From NCBI RefSeq assembly GCF_030758975.1, contig NZ_CP132359.1, positions 1,814,811 through 1,878,810 of the forward strand: a stretch of DNA of 64,000 nucleotides, read 5' to 3'. A program made the position numbers and the translations under genes. The DNA is from Bosea beijingensis. Its GTDB lineage: Bacteria; Pseudomonadota; Alphaproteobacteria; Rhizobiales; Beijerinckiaceae. The notes beneath the pieces were generated by a model. The model worked only from the letters and a program-made list of their open reading frames with translations. It did not search any database and had not been told where the DNA came from. Position 1 is the first letter of the stretch. Each line of letters begins with the position of its first letter. Positions 1 to 12,050 of the stretch are shown here, one piece after another.

Positions 1-130
<130 letters not shown>

Positions 131-227
131 GAACCGCTCCCCATCATCGGATAACGAGCCGCAGGCCGGATTGGAGCCGGGTGCGGCAGCGTCAATGTGA
201 ACATGGCTGGCAAGAGGAATTGCTGAA

Positions 228-1637
228 ATGAAAAGCGCCAAGGATGTCCTCAAGGCGATCAAGGACAACGACGTCAAATACGTCGACTTCCGCTTCACCG
301 ACCCGCGCGGCAAGTGGCAGCACTGGACCTTCGACGTCAGCATCATCGACGAGGACATCTTCGCCGAGGGCACGATGTTCGACGGCTCCTCGATCGCCGG
401 CTGGAAGGCGATCAACGAGTCCGACATGCTGCTGATGCCGGACCCGACGACCGCCGTGATGGACCCGTTCTTCTCGGCTCCGACCATGGTCATCAACTGC
501 GACGTGCTCGAGCCCGCCACCGGCGAACCCTATAGCCGCGACCCGCGTGGCATCGCCAAGAAGGCCGAGGCTTATCTCAAGTCGACCGGCATCGGCGACA
601 CCGTCTATGTCGGCCCTGAGGCCGAGTTCTTCATCTTCGACGACGTCAAGATCGCCGCTGACCCGTACAACACGGGCTTCAAGCTCGACGCCGCCGAGCT
701 GCCGATCAACGGCATGACCGATTACGAGGGCGGCAACCTCGGCCACCGCATCGCCACCAAGGGCGGCTACTTCCCGGTTCCGCCGCAGGACATGGCTCAG
801 GACATGCGCGGCGAGATGCTCGCGGCCATGGCCTCGATGGGCGTCGCCGTCGAGAAGCACCACCATGAGGTCGCCTCGGCCCAGCACGAGCTCGGCATGA
901 AGTTCGACACGCTGGTGAAGACCGCCGACCTGCTGCAGACCTACAAGTACTGCATCCACAACGTCGCCCAGAGCTATGGCAAGACGGCGACCTTCATGCC
1001 GAAGCCGGTCTATGGCGACAACGGCTCGGGCATGCATGTCCACCAGTCCATCTGGAAGAACGGCAAGCCGCTCTTCGCCGGCAACAAATACGCCGACCTG
1101 TCGCAGGAGTGCCTCTGGTACATCGGCGGCATCATCAAGCACGCCAAGGCGCTGAACGCCTTCACCAACCCCTCGACCAACTCCTACAAGCGCCTCGTCC
1201 CGGGCTATGAGGCCCCGGTGCTGCTCGCCTATTCGGCGCGCAACCGCTCGGCCTCCTGCCGTATTCCGTGGACGACCTCGCCGAAGGCCAAGCGCGTCGA
1301 GGTCCGCTTCCCCGATCCGATGGCGAACCCCTATCTCGCCTTCTCGGCCATGATGATGGCCGGCCTCGACGGCATCGTGAACAAGATCGATCCCGGCCCG
1401 GCGATGGACAAGGATCTCTACGACCTGCCGCCGCGCGAGCTGAAGAAGATCCCGACCGTCTGCGGCTCGCTGCGCGAGGCGCTGGAAGCGCTGAAGAAGG
1501 ACAACGCCTTCCTCAAGGCCGGCGGCGTCTTCTCCGACGACTTCATCGAGAGCTATATCGAGCTCAAGATGCAGGACGTGGCGCGCTTCGAGATGACGCC
1601 GCACCCGGTCGAATTCGCGATGTACTACTCGTACTGA
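228..1637 (+). CDS. glnA: Type I glutamine synthetase
   Basis: A 469-residue enzyme that joins ammonium and glutamate using ATP in the cytoplasm. The length is typical of the dodecameric GSI-beta class. The N-terminal beta-grasp domain is followed by the catalytic domain, with the MFDGSS motif near residue 50, the metal-binding glutamate stretch PEAEFF near 130 and the NGSGMH motif near 265. The adenylylation tyrosine sits at residue 398 in DLYDLPPRE, so activity should be switched by GlnE under P-II control. A GAGGAA ribosome site lies 10 bp before the ATG. It follows glnB and ends at a strong terminator. A glnB-glnA transcript is likely, though glnA may also have its own promoter in the 97-bp gap. 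Confidence 0.98.
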   Translation: MKSAKDVLKAIKDNDVKYVDFRFTDPRGKWQHWTFDVSIIDEDIFAEGTMFDGSSIAGWKAINESDMLLMPDPTTAVMDPFFSAPTMVINCDVLEPATGEPYSRDPRGIAKKAEAYLKSTGIGDTVYVGPEAEFFIFDDVKIAADPYNTGFKLDAAELPINGMTDYEGGNLGHRIATKGGYFPVPPQDMAQDMRGEMLAAMASMGVAVEKHHHEVASAQHELGMKFDTLVKTADLLQTYKYCIHNVAQSYGKTATFMPKPVYGDNGSGMHVHQSIWKNGKPLFAGNKYADLSQECLWYIGGIIKHAKALNAFTNPSTNSYKRLVPGYEAPVLLAYSARNRSASCRIPWTTSPKAKRVEVRFPDPMANPYLAFSAMMMAGLDGIVNKIDPGPAMDKDLYDLPPRELKKIPTVCGSLREALEALKKDNAFLKAGGVFSDDFIESYIELKMQDVARFEMTPHPVEFAMYYSY

Positions 1638-1690
1638 GGGATTTCCGGCCGGCTGCGCAGGCAGCGGCCTGGTCCGACAGGATATGATTG

Positions 1691-1718
1691 GGCCGGGGCG
1701 GCGACGCCCCGGCCTTTT
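1691..1718 (+). terminator. Rho-independent terminator after glnA
   Basis: A 10-bp perfect GC stem (1691-1700 with 1705-1714) closes a GCGA tetraloop and is followed by TTTT. It lies 53 bp after the glnA stop codon and separates nitrogen genes from the glycosyltransferase. Confidence 0.8.
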
Positions 1719-1811
1719 CGTTGGCCGGGCTTGCGCGATGCGGGGTAACCTCGCCTTCATCCGTCATCCGGCAGTGTCGGCGCACGACTTCCGGATGGCG
1801 GTGCTCAAGCC

Positions 1812-2915
1812 TTGCAGGTGATCTCGATCAACGGCCGCTTCCTCGGCCAGCCGCTCACCGGCGTGCAGCGCTTCGCTCTCGAATTGACCAGGGCGCTGGA
1901 TCGCAGGATCGGCGCAGGAGCCGTTCCCGAAGCGCTGAAGGGCGCGCGCTGGCGATTGCTCGCGCCGCAGGAGACTCCTGAAACCGGCGAGTTCCGGCAC
2001 ATCGCGCTGGAACGCTTCGGCCCATTCTCCGGCCACCTTTGGGAACAGACCGCGCTCGCGCGCCGCGCCGCGGGAGACATCCTCGTCGGCTTCGGCGGCA
2101 GCGGCCCCCTGCTCCATCGCCGGCAGCTCGTCGTGATCCATGACGTCACCATCTTCCGCCATCCGGAAGCGTTCAGCCGCGCCTATCGCGCCACCCACAA
2201 ACTCCTCGGCTTCGGATTGACGCGCACCGCGCGCATCGCGACCGTCTCGCGGTTCTCACGCGGCGAGCTCGGCACGATCTTCGGCGTCGCGCCGGAGAAG
2301 GTCCCGGTGATCTACAACGCCACCGACCATTTTTCGGGACTGGTTCCGGACGAATCCGTGCTGCAGCGCCTCGGCCTCGAAGGCACGAATTTCTTCTTCA
2401 TGCTGGGCACGCTGAAGCCCAACAAGAACATCGACTTCGCCATCCGCGCCTTCGACGCCCTCGGCGATCACGGCTGGAAGCTCGTCATCGCGGGTGGGCT
2501 CGACAAGAGCGGCGTGTTCAAGGCCGATGCGCCCGCGAGCGCCGAGAACCTCGTCTTCCCCGGACGGCTGACGGATGCCGAGATCGTCGCGCTGGAGCGC
2601 CGCGCCCGTGCCTTCGTCTTCCCCAGCCTCTATGAGGGCTTCGGCATCCCGCCGCTCGAGGCGATGACGCAGGGCTGCCCGGTACTGGCTGCGGATATCC
2701 CGGCGGTCCGCGAAGCCTGCGGCGAGGCGGCGCTCTATTTCGATCCCCGCGATCGCGACAGCCTCGAAGCGGCGCTGCGCCAGATCATGGATGCCGATGG
2801 CGCTGCGCTGGGCCTGCCCGAGAAGGGCCATGCCAATCTCGCTCGCTTCTCATGGGACAAGAGCGCCGAGACGCTGCTCGCGACCTTGTCGGAGATGGCC
2901 GCACCGCGACGCTGA
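1812..2915 (+). CDS. Family 4 (GT-B) glycosyltransferase
   Basis: About 367 residues, probably transferring a sugar from a nucleotide donor to a cell-surface polysaccharide or lipid-linked intermediate. The N-terminal acceptor domain begins with NGRFLGQPLTGVQRF, typical of mannosyltransferase-like GT4 enzymes. The C-terminal half holds the Glycos_transf_1 domain, with the E-x7-E type motif YEGFGIPPLEAM near residues 274-285. The start is uncertain: TTG at 1812 and GTG at 1818 are the only nearby options in this frame, and an ATG at 1795 is out of frame and stops after eight codons. It faces the next two genes tail to tail with 6 bp between stop codons. Donor and acceptor cannot be read from sequence. 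Confidence 0.88.
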   Translation: MQVISINGRFLGQPLTGVQRFALELTRALDRRIGAGAVPEALKGARWRLLAPQETPETGEFRHIALERFGPFSGHLWEQTALARRAAGDILVGFGGSGPLLHRRQLVVIHDVTIFRHPEAFSRAYRATHKLLGFGLTRTARIATVSRFSRGELGTIFGVAPEKVPVIYNATDHFSGLVPDESVLQRLGLEGTNFFFMLGTLKPNKNIDFAIRAFDALGDHGWKLVIAGGLDKSGVFKADAPASAENLVFPGRLTDAEIVALERRARAFVFPSLYEGFGIPPLEAMTQGCPVLAADIPAVREACGEAALYFDPRDRDSLEAALRQIMDADGAALGLPEKGHANLARFSWDKSAETLLATLSEMAAPRR

Positions 2916-2921
2916 CCACGC

Positions 2922-3800
2922 CTAGTCGAACGACAGGATCCGCCGCGGGTTCAGCCGGCCGCGCAGGAGATCGGCGAACGCGATCAGGTTCCCCTTCAGG
3001 CGCCCGCGCCGGTCGACAAGCCCCTGCGGCTTCAGGCTGCCGAGCATATTGGCGGCGAGGTTTCCTCCCGCCATCCGCAGGGCCCGGGCCGGCCGCAGCG
3101 TGCCTTTCCGAACGAGGTAGAAGGGGTTCGCCATCTGCGAATAGCCCAGGCGCACCCCCGGCGTCCGCCCGCGCTTGCTCCCGCGGTGAACGCCGCGCAA
3201 CGCCGTGCTGTGAACGATGCGCCCCTGCCCGGCCAGTTGCTGGCAGAAATCGGTGTCCTCCTGCCAGCCGTAGAGCGGCAGGTTCTCGTCGAAGCGGGCG
3301 CCGGCTCGCCGGATCGCCGCCATGCCGAGCACCATGTTGCAGCCATAGGCATTCTCGACCGGCGTGATCCTGGCCTCGGCCGGAGGCTGGTCGTGCGCCA
3401 GGATCGCAAGCGATTCCTCCGCGCCGAGACCTGGGCCGTGAATGCCGTCTGCGAGGACCTGGCCGGTCGCGACCACGATATCGGGCTCACCCGAGAAGAG
3501 GCGCTCGACCTCACCCAGGAAGGACGGGGCCGGCAGGAAATCGTCGTCGAAGAACACGACGATATCGGCATCGGCACCGGCGTCGACGATCGCGTTGCGC
3601 TGGGCGCAGAGTCCGCGCTCGGCCTCGATATGGCGCACCGTCATCCCGAGGCTTGCGGCATAGGCCCAGTCCACATCCGCCTCGACGGCCGGGCAGATCA
3701 GGATCGCCTCGGGCCGGCGCTCCTGCCGTGCGATCTGGGCCAGCGTATCGGAGAGAACCTCCCGGCGCCCGGCCGTGGCGATCCCGACGATGATCTTCAT
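2922..3800 (-). CDS. Family 2 (GT-A) glycosyltransferase
   Basis: A 292-residue enzyme that opens with MKIIVGIATAGR, the usual GT2 beginning. It has a DDD motif at residues 85-87 for the metal-nucleotide site and a WQEDTDF motif near 200 that matches the catalytic ED region of rhamnosyl/galactosyl-type GT2 proteins. The ATG at 3800 overlaps the flippase stop by four bases (ATGA), so translation is probably coupled. A longer open frame extends upstream through the flippase gene on another frame, but that part has no family resemblance and I treat it as a shadow. It is likely cytoplasmic or peripheral at the inner membrane, building a polysaccharide repeat for the neighbouring flippase. Confidence 0.9.
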   Translation of the reverse strand: MKIIVGIATAGRREVLSDTLAQIARQERRPEAILICPAVEADVDWAYAASLGMTVRHIEAERGLCAQRNAIVDAGADADIVVFFDDDFLPAPSFLGEVERLFSGEPDIVVATGQVLADGIHGPGLGAEESLAILAHDQPPAEARITPVENAYGCNMVLGMAAIRRAGARFDENLPLYGWQEDTDFCQQLAGQGRIVHSTALRGVHRGSKRGRTPGVRLGYSQMANPFYLVRKGTLRPARALRMAGGNLAANMLGSLKPQGLVDRRGRLKGNLIAFADLLRGRLNPRRILSFD

Positions 3801-5188
3801 GAGGCCTCCGGTGCAGCGCCCTGGCGCTGGAGCAGCGAAGCGATGGTCGCGATGGCCGGCGGAAGGCACAGCAGGAAGACTCCTGCCGTCACCGGCAGCG
3901 AGCTCTGCGGCACGCCGCCATTGGCGAGCACGGCGACCGCGAGCGCAGCCGCTGCGCTGGCCAGCGGCAACCCGCGCCAGCGGAACGACATCGACAGGAA
4001 CAGCGGCGTACCGATGATCACCGCCACGGCCGCCCCGGCCGCGCCGCCATAGAGCAGCCAGGTCAGCGACCCGCCGGACAGGCTCCAGCCGGCGAGCGAA
4101 CCGAGATTGAGCAGGGCGGCATCGACAACGGCGAGCCCGATGATAGGTCGCAGCCGCTGCATCAGATGCGCTGGCGTCGGCAGCAGCGTTTGCACCCAGG
4201 CCCGCAGCAAGGCGAGGATGGTCACCGCCGGGGCCGCGAGCAGGAAGCTCTCGCGCAATTCGGCCTTGACCAGCCAGAAGGCGGCCGGCGCCAGCAGGCA
4301 CAGGATCGCGGCAGCCGTCGCGAGCGAGCAGCTCGCCAGCAAACCGTAATAGTCGCCGAGGCGCTCGCGGAAGATGGGCGAGCCCGGCTCGCGGTCGTAG
4401 GCGGCGACGATTTCGGGATAGCGGATCGCCTGAAGCGCGGAAACCACCATGACGAAGGGTCGCTGCAACAGATCGAGCGCGAGCAAGGCGCCGGCCGCTC
4501 CCTGGCTGCCCAGCACTGCGGTCAGCAGCGCCTTGAGCCCGAGCGGGGCCAGGATGCCGGCGACGGACGCGCCGGCCGAGACGCCGCCATAGGTCAGGTG
4601 CTTCATCAGCAGCGGGCGCCGCGGCCTCTTCAAGCCGGATGCGAGCGGGCCGCCTGCGAGGCGCGCCACGATGCCGTAGACGAGATAGCCGGCGAGCAGG
4701 CCGGCGACCGCGCCGCCGAGCGAGGGATCGAGGATGGCCCCTCCAATCGTCCCGGCGGCCAGGAGCGAGGCACGGGCGGCCTGCAGCAGCGAGAACAGCC
4801 GGAAATCCTGCCGGAAGCGCAGCATCGTCAGATGCAGCTCCGAGCCGCCCTGGCAGACCGCGGCGAGCGCTCCGCCCATGGCGATCCCGGCCGAGGCCAG
4901 CCCGGACACCAGAACGCCGGCCCCGGCCAGCAGGCAGAGCAGCGCGCAGATGACGAAGGAGGACAGGATGACCGAGCGCTGCGCCGTCTCGTCCGTACCG
5001 GGATAGAACCGGCTGCAGGAGAAGCGCAGCCACTCGAAGGCGGCTATGCTGCCGAACTGGCTGATCGTGACGAAGAGCGAGTAATGGGTGAAATCCTGCG
5101 CCGGCAGGATGCGCGAGACCAGCAGCAGCAGCCCGAGCGCCAGCGCGGCCTGATAGACATAGGCTCCGAGAGCGGCGATCTGGCCCAC
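3797..5188 (-). CDS. Wzx-type polysaccharide flippase / MATE-like membrane protein
   Basis: 463 residues, almost entirely hydrophobic helices; I count roughly 12 to 14 membrane segments, as in the polysaccharide transport (PST/MVF) family. It begins MGQIAALGAYVYQAAL, and residues 10-45 include the RILPAQDF segment reminiscent of the 'LxPxeyG' region after helix 1 of O-antigen and exopolysaccharide flippases. Such proteins move lipid-linked oligosaccharides across the inner membrane. It precedes the GT2 gene with a 4-bp overlap. No polymerase (Wzy) or chain-length regulator is visible nearby, so the polysaccharide made by this trio cannot be named. A lone lipid flippase role is an alternative. 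Confidence 0.82.
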   Translation of the reverse strand: MGQIAALGAYVYQAALALGLLLLVSRILPAQDFTHYSLFVTISQFGSIAAFEWLRFSCSRFYPGTDETAQRSVILSSFVICALLCLLAGAGVLVSGLASAGIAMGGALAAVCQGGSELHLTMLRFRQDFRLFSLLQAARASLLAAGTIGGAILDPSLGGAVAGLLAGYLVYGIVARLAGGPLASGLKRPRRPLLMKHLTYGGVSAGASVAGILAPLGLKALLTAVLGSQGAAGALLALDLLQRPFVMVVSALQAIRYPEIVAAYDREPGSPIFRERLGDYYGLLASCSLATAAAILCLLAPAAFWLVKAELRESFLLAAPAVTILALLRAWVQTLLPTPAHLMQRLRPIIGLAVVDAALLNLGSLAGWSLSGGSLTWLLYGGAAGAAVAVIIGTPLFLSMSFRWRGLPLASAAAALAVAVLANGGVPQSSLPVTAGVFLLCLPPAIATIASLLQRQGAAPEAS

Positions 5189-5362
5189 CGGCGCGATGCT
5201 CCGCTCAGGCTACGCAAAGCGCGCGAGCGGGCGCGGCACGCAACCTCGCGCCGCGAGCGGCCGAACTGGAATTCCTGAAGATGATGCGGCGCATCCCATT
5301 GCCCTCCGGCCACAGGCCTAAGGCAAAAAGGTTGACATTTCCGCGCTGCGTGAGCGGTGTTT

Positions 5363-5560
5363 TCAGGAGAAATGCAGAACGGCCAGCCCGGCGGAAGCAG
5401 CGACCGCCGCGAGCCACCATAGCCAGCGCGAGGCATGCGGATCGGCAATCGCCAGGGGCTTGCCGATGACATCCTCATGACCGAAGGATTCACCGGCGAG
5501 GCGTGCAGCACGCTGCAAGCCCGCGATACCCGCAACCGGCACTGACTGACGCGACGCCAC
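5363..5560 (-). CDS. Small tail-anchored protein of unknown function
   Basis: I do not recognise a family. The protein is 65 residues from a GTG at 5560, chosen because a GGGGGAG ribosome site lies six bases upstream; an in-frame ATG at 5587 has no such site. The first 45 residues are hydrophilic and slightly basic. The last 20 form one hydrophobic helix rich in tryptophan, alanine and leucine (WLWWLAAVAASAGLAVL) ending three residues before the stop, a tail-anchor layout. It lies 174 bp upstream of the flippase on the same strand and could be co-transcribed with the polysaccharide genes. Base composition matches the neighbours. Whether it is translated is not proven. Confidence 0.55.
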   Translation of the reverse strand: MASRQSVPVAGIAGLQRAARLAGESFGHEDVIGKPLAIADPHASRWLWWLAAVAASAGLAVLHFS

Positions 5561-5840
5561 GGCCTTCTCCCCCTGTAGACCGATCATAGCGCATTGCAGA
5601 AATACGCATAGGCCTGACCGTGCTGATCATCCTCGGCATGGATGGTTAACGTGGCCTGAACAGGTCTGTTCCAGCTCGCTCTTGCGCGTGCAGGCGACAA
5701 GGATGTGACGGGAATGCACACCCCTTCGGCAAGGCGGTTCCGATCCAGGGATGAGGTGTCTATAAGCTGCCCCTGACAGGGCATGGCGGCCCGCAATGCG
5801 CTAGAGTTCACAGTCGCGAATCAGGAAGAATCGGTTGGCA

Positions 5841-7922
<2,082 letters not shown>

Positions 7923-7928
7923 CGAACG

Positions 7929-7950
7929 AGCCCTGCATGTTTGCAGGGCT
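7929..7950 (+). terminator. Hairpin after parE, probable terminator
   Basis: A perfect 9-bp stem (AGCCCTGCA at 7929-7937 with its complement at 7942-7950) closes a four-base loop and starts 7 bp after the parE stop. It lacks a T-run, so intrinsic termination is not certain; it may only stabilise the 3' end. Confidence 0.5.
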
Positions 7951-8078
7951 GGGGCTCACGCCCGGCGGGCTGCCTAGCGCAACGTTTCCCGGCAGGGTTC
8001 GCGCATGTCGAACCCTCCTCACCTCCCGGACCGCCATGACCGCCGACACCGCTCCACCTGGGACTGGCCGCTGACGGC

Positions 8079-9020
8079 ATGGGCGAGCCTGCTTCCCCTC
8101 CATCTCGACGCGACGGTGAACTGGCATCGCCGGCCGGACAGGCGTCCTGGGACGACATCCGGATCTTCAACGCCATCGCCGTCGGCGGGTCGATGGCCGT
8201 GGCGGCGGCGCAGCTAGGCCTCAGCGAAGCGACCATCGCCCGCCGGCTCAAGGCTTTCGAGACCGAGCTCGGCCTGCAACTCTTCATGCGCGAGGCCAAC
8301 CGGCTCGTGCCGACTTCCATAGGCATGGAGCTGGCGACAGAGGCCGCCCTCGTCGAGGCGGCCGCCAAACGCTTCGCGATCCGTGCCGATGCAGCCCGCC
8401 CGCAGGCCGATGCCCCCGTCCGCATCACAGCCACAACCTCGATCAGCCTGCTCCTGACCATGAATGCGACCGCGATCTCGCAGGCTGCCGGCGGAGTCGA
8501 GATCGTCATCATCAGCACGCGCAACCGACTCGACCTGACCCGCGGCGAGGCCGATATCGCGTTGCGCATGACCAGGGTCCCGGGTGAGCCCGGCCACTAC
8601 GCCCAGAAGGTCGGGCGCCTGATGCAGGCGCTCTATGTCCGTCGCGACGTCGATCCCGCGACCGCGCCGATCATCTCGGTCAATCGCGAAACCTCCTCGC
8701 GGATCGACGACTACATCATGGCCTATGCGGCAGGACGGCCGATCGCCGCGCGCGTCGGCGATTCCGCTGCCCGCTACGAAAGCATCCGTTCGGCCGGGGC
8801 GCTGTCGATGGCGCCCTGCTTCATGGGCGATGCCGATCCGGGCCTGCGCCGCCTCCAGTCCCCGCCCGAGGCGACAGGCGATGACATCTTCCTGGTCTCG
8901 CACGAGGTCTCGCGCCGCAGGCCCGGCGTCGCCGCCGTGCTCGCCGCCCTGCGCAAACTGTTCAAGGAACGCCAGGCTCTCCTGGCAGGCCGGGCCGTCG
9001 AGCAGACCGGCGATCGTTAA
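8079..9020 (+). CDS. LysR-type transcriptional regulator
   Basis: 313 residues. The N-terminal winged helix-turn-helix starts near residue 24 (WDDIRIFNAIAVGGSMAVAAAQLGLS), with the recognition helix reading SEATIARRLKAFE. An effector domain of about 190 residues follows, more divergent than usual for LysR proteins. The DNA-binding domain is clearly LysR, close to the group that regulates a neighbouring oxidoreductase or itself. The first 20 residues (before ASWDD) are low-complexity, and the true start could lie later. It is flanked by parE and a small membrane protein on the same strand; no divergent partner gene is present to suggest a target. Confidence 0.82.
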   Translation: MGEPASPPSRRDGELASPAGQASWDDIRIFNAIAVGGSMAVAAAQLGLSEATIARRLKAFETELGLQLFMREANRLVPTSIGMELATEAALVEAAAKRFAIRADAARPQADAPVRITATTSISLLLTMNATAISQAAGGVEIVIISTRNRLDLTRGEADIALRMTRVPGEPGHYAQKVGRLMQALYVRRDVDPATAPIISVNRETSSRIDDYIMAYAAGRPIAARVGDSAARYESIRSAGALSMAPCFMGDADPGLRRLQSPPEATGDDIFLVSHEVSRRRPGVAAVLAALRKLFKERQALLAGRAVEQTGDR

Positions 9021-9121
9021 AGTCGTCGGTAATCCCGCAAGACTTGGCTAACCATCCTTTTACTGCTGTGGGCGCATGCTGCCGCAAAGCTCGTGATGTC
9101 ACGGGCCGTGGAGAGTGCGCC

Positions 9122-9382
9122 ATGCGCCTGATCGAGATGTTCTGGAAGAACAATCGCGGCACCATCGCCGCCGACATCGCCAAGGCCGGCGCGGCCGTCG
9201 CCTTCCTGTCGGTGATCGCCGCGAACTTCCTGTCGAGCCAGACCGCCCCGCTCGACAAGGACCGCATGGCCGCGGTCAGCCTCGCCGCCTCGCAGCGCCA
9301 GTTGGTCGATCCGATGGTCACCGGCTCGATCGGCCAGACGGCGAACGCGACCAAGCTCGATCCTTGCGCCCTGCCGCGCTGA
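9122..9382 (+). CDS. Small single-helix membrane protein, unknown function
   Basis: 86 residues from ATG 9122, preceded by GGAGAG at ideal spacing; an in-frame ATG at 9044 is less likely. The N-terminus reads MRLIEMFWKNNRGTIAADIAKAG, followed by a short hydrophobic helix (AAVAFLSVIAANFL). The remaining half is polar with no recognised motif. The layout of short basic N-terminus, glycine and hydrophobic helix loosely recalls Flp/Fap pilin-like proteins, but I cannot see a convincing prepilin peptidase site, so I leave function open. The gene ends 11 bp before a palindromic repeat. Confidence 0.62.
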   Translation: MRLIEMFWKNNRGTIAADIAKAGAAVAFLSVIAANFLSSQTAPLDKDRMAAVSLAASQRQLVDPMVTGSIGQTANATKLDPCALPR

Positions 9383-9393
9383 TCAGAACCACC

Positions 9394-9526
9394 TTGTCAT
9401 TCCGGGGCTTCGCGTAGCGAAGAACCCGGAACCCACGACGGGGTGAGACCTCAAATAGCTGATTCCAGACCCCTCGCCCGGTCGTGGCTTCCGGGTTCGC
9501 GCCTGCGACGCGCCCCGGAATGACAA
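9394..9526. repeat. Extragenic palindromic repeat, copy 1
   Basis: A 133-bp element bounded by perfect 14-bp inverted ends (TTGTCATTCCGGGG and its complement). Inside the left end is a second small palindrome, CTTCGCGTAGCGAAG, then AACCCGGAACCCACGAC, which is mirrored on the right by GTCGTGG and CCGGGTTCGCG. The whole unit can fold into one long hairpin. A second copy lies at 60161-60295 with nearly identical arms and a divergent loop. It sits between two converging genes and ends 5 bp before the stop codon of the hydrolase on the minus strand. It carries no open frame of its own. Confidence 0.85.
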
Positions 9527-9531
9527 TCGTA

Positions 9532-10227
9532 TCAGCCAAGCCAGCGCAGCAATTCCGCCGTCACCGCTTCGGGCGCTTCGAGCGTTGAGAGATGCCCGCA
9601 ATTGGGCACGACCACGAGCCGCGCGACGCCGCCGGCGAGACCGGCCATTTCCTGCGCCTCCGCGACGGGGGTTATCTCGTCTTCCTGCCCGACCAGCACC
9701 AGCACCGGGATCGGCAGCCCCTTCAGAACCGGCCGTGAATCCGGTCGCTTCATGATCGCCTTCTGCTGGCGCACGAAACCATCCGCTCCAACCTCGTCCG
9801 CCATACGTCGTACCAGCAGGCGCAAGGGCTCGTCGGTCAGGCGTGCCGGCGCGACCAGCTTCTGCCAGAGCAGCGTGGTGACGTTGTCGAAGGCGCCCTT
9901 CTCCGCCAGCGCGATCATCTGCTCGCGCGGCACATTGGTCTCGGGCGTCGCCGGCTTGGCGCTGGTATCGAGCAGCGCGAGCCGCGTCACGCGCTCCGGC
10001 GCCTGCCGCAATATCTCGAACGCGACATAGCCGCCCATCGACAGGCCGCACAGCGCGAAACGCGGCGGAGCGGCGGCCAGCAGGCGTTTCGCGATGGCTG
10101 ACAGCGTGTCGTCGCGGGCGTGATCGGCGACCAGGATCAGGCGTCCATCGGCAAGTGTTGGCCATTGCGGAGCATAGAGTTCGGCATTGCAACTGAGGCC
10201 GGGAACGAGAACGAGCGGCTCCTTCAT
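9532..10227 (-). CDS. Alpha/beta-fold hydrolase
   Basis: 231 residues, a single alpha/beta-hydrolase domain. The oxyanion-side loop reads VLVPGLSCNAELY near the start, the nucleophile elbow GLSMGGY is near residues 60-66, an acid lies in the GQEDEITP segment near 180, and the catalytic histidine in PNCGHLSTLE near 205. This is the full Ser-Asp/Glu-His set, so it is probably an active esterase or C-C hydrolase, cytoplasmic, with unknown substrate. The short length without a cap domain resembles the 3-oxoadipate enol-lactonase/BioH type. It is transcribed away from the helicase gene. Confidence 0.85.
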   Translation of the reverse strand: MKEPLVLVPGLSCNAELYAPQWPTLADGRLILVADHARDDTLSAIAKRLLAAAPPRFALCGLSMGGYVAFEILRQAPERVTRLALLDTSAKPATPETNVPREQMIALAEKGAFDNVTTLLWQKLVAPARLTDEPLRLLVRRMADEVGADGFVRQQKAIMKRPDSRPVLKGLPIPVLVLVGQEDEITPVAEAQEMAGLAGGVARLVVVPNCGHLSTLEAPEAVTAELLRWLG

Positions 10228-10389
10228 GAGGTAATAACGGTCCTTCCAGGGCTAGATGATTGACTTTGCCGCGTTTTCTTTGCATTCCACACGGGTCCGA
10301 AGGCGCGCAGGAACTGTCGTCGCGCCAACGTGGTGGTTGAGCAGGTCATCCCGCCGCGTTTCACCGACCCAGAAGAAGCAGCATACGCG

Positions 10390-11865
<1,476 letters not shown>

Positions 11866-12050
11866 CGTTACGGCATCAACCCGTTTTTAACATCATCGCT
11901 CTAGATTTCGTTTCGTCGTGACGGGCTGACTGTCGCGGCGGACGGGCGCATGCCGCCGTAGATACGGACAGGATGTCCCGCTTCGATTGTGTCAATCGAA
12001 GCTGTCGTGGCCGAAGGCCGCGAACCGGCTTCATACCGGATGGCGAAGGC

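Noticed and set aside
203..219. Sigma-54-like promoter (TGGC...TTGC) just before glnA
   Set aside because: GG and GC are 11 bases apart instead of 10, and the start of transcription would fall inside the ribosome site or gene. The purines are better explained as the glnA ribosome site.
3801..5033. N-terminal extension of the GT2 frame across the flippase gene
   Set aside because: The extension is arginine/glycine-rich shadow; the enzyme domain begins at ATG 3800 with the ATGA junction.
5332..5337. TTGACA hexamer on the plus strand
   Set aside because: No matching -10 element and no gene downstream on that strand before parE; it lies close to the 3' end of a minus-strand gene.
5654..5674. 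GAAC-N6-GTTC as a LexA box upstream of parE
   Set aside because: Spacing does not fit the GAAC-N4-GTTC Gram-positive box or the alphaproteobacterial GTTC-N7-GTTC direct repeat.
5584..5811. 75-codon minus-strand frame upstream of the small tail-anchored gene
   Set aside because: Cysteine- and serine-rich, poor codon bias, no ribosome site and no domain pattern.
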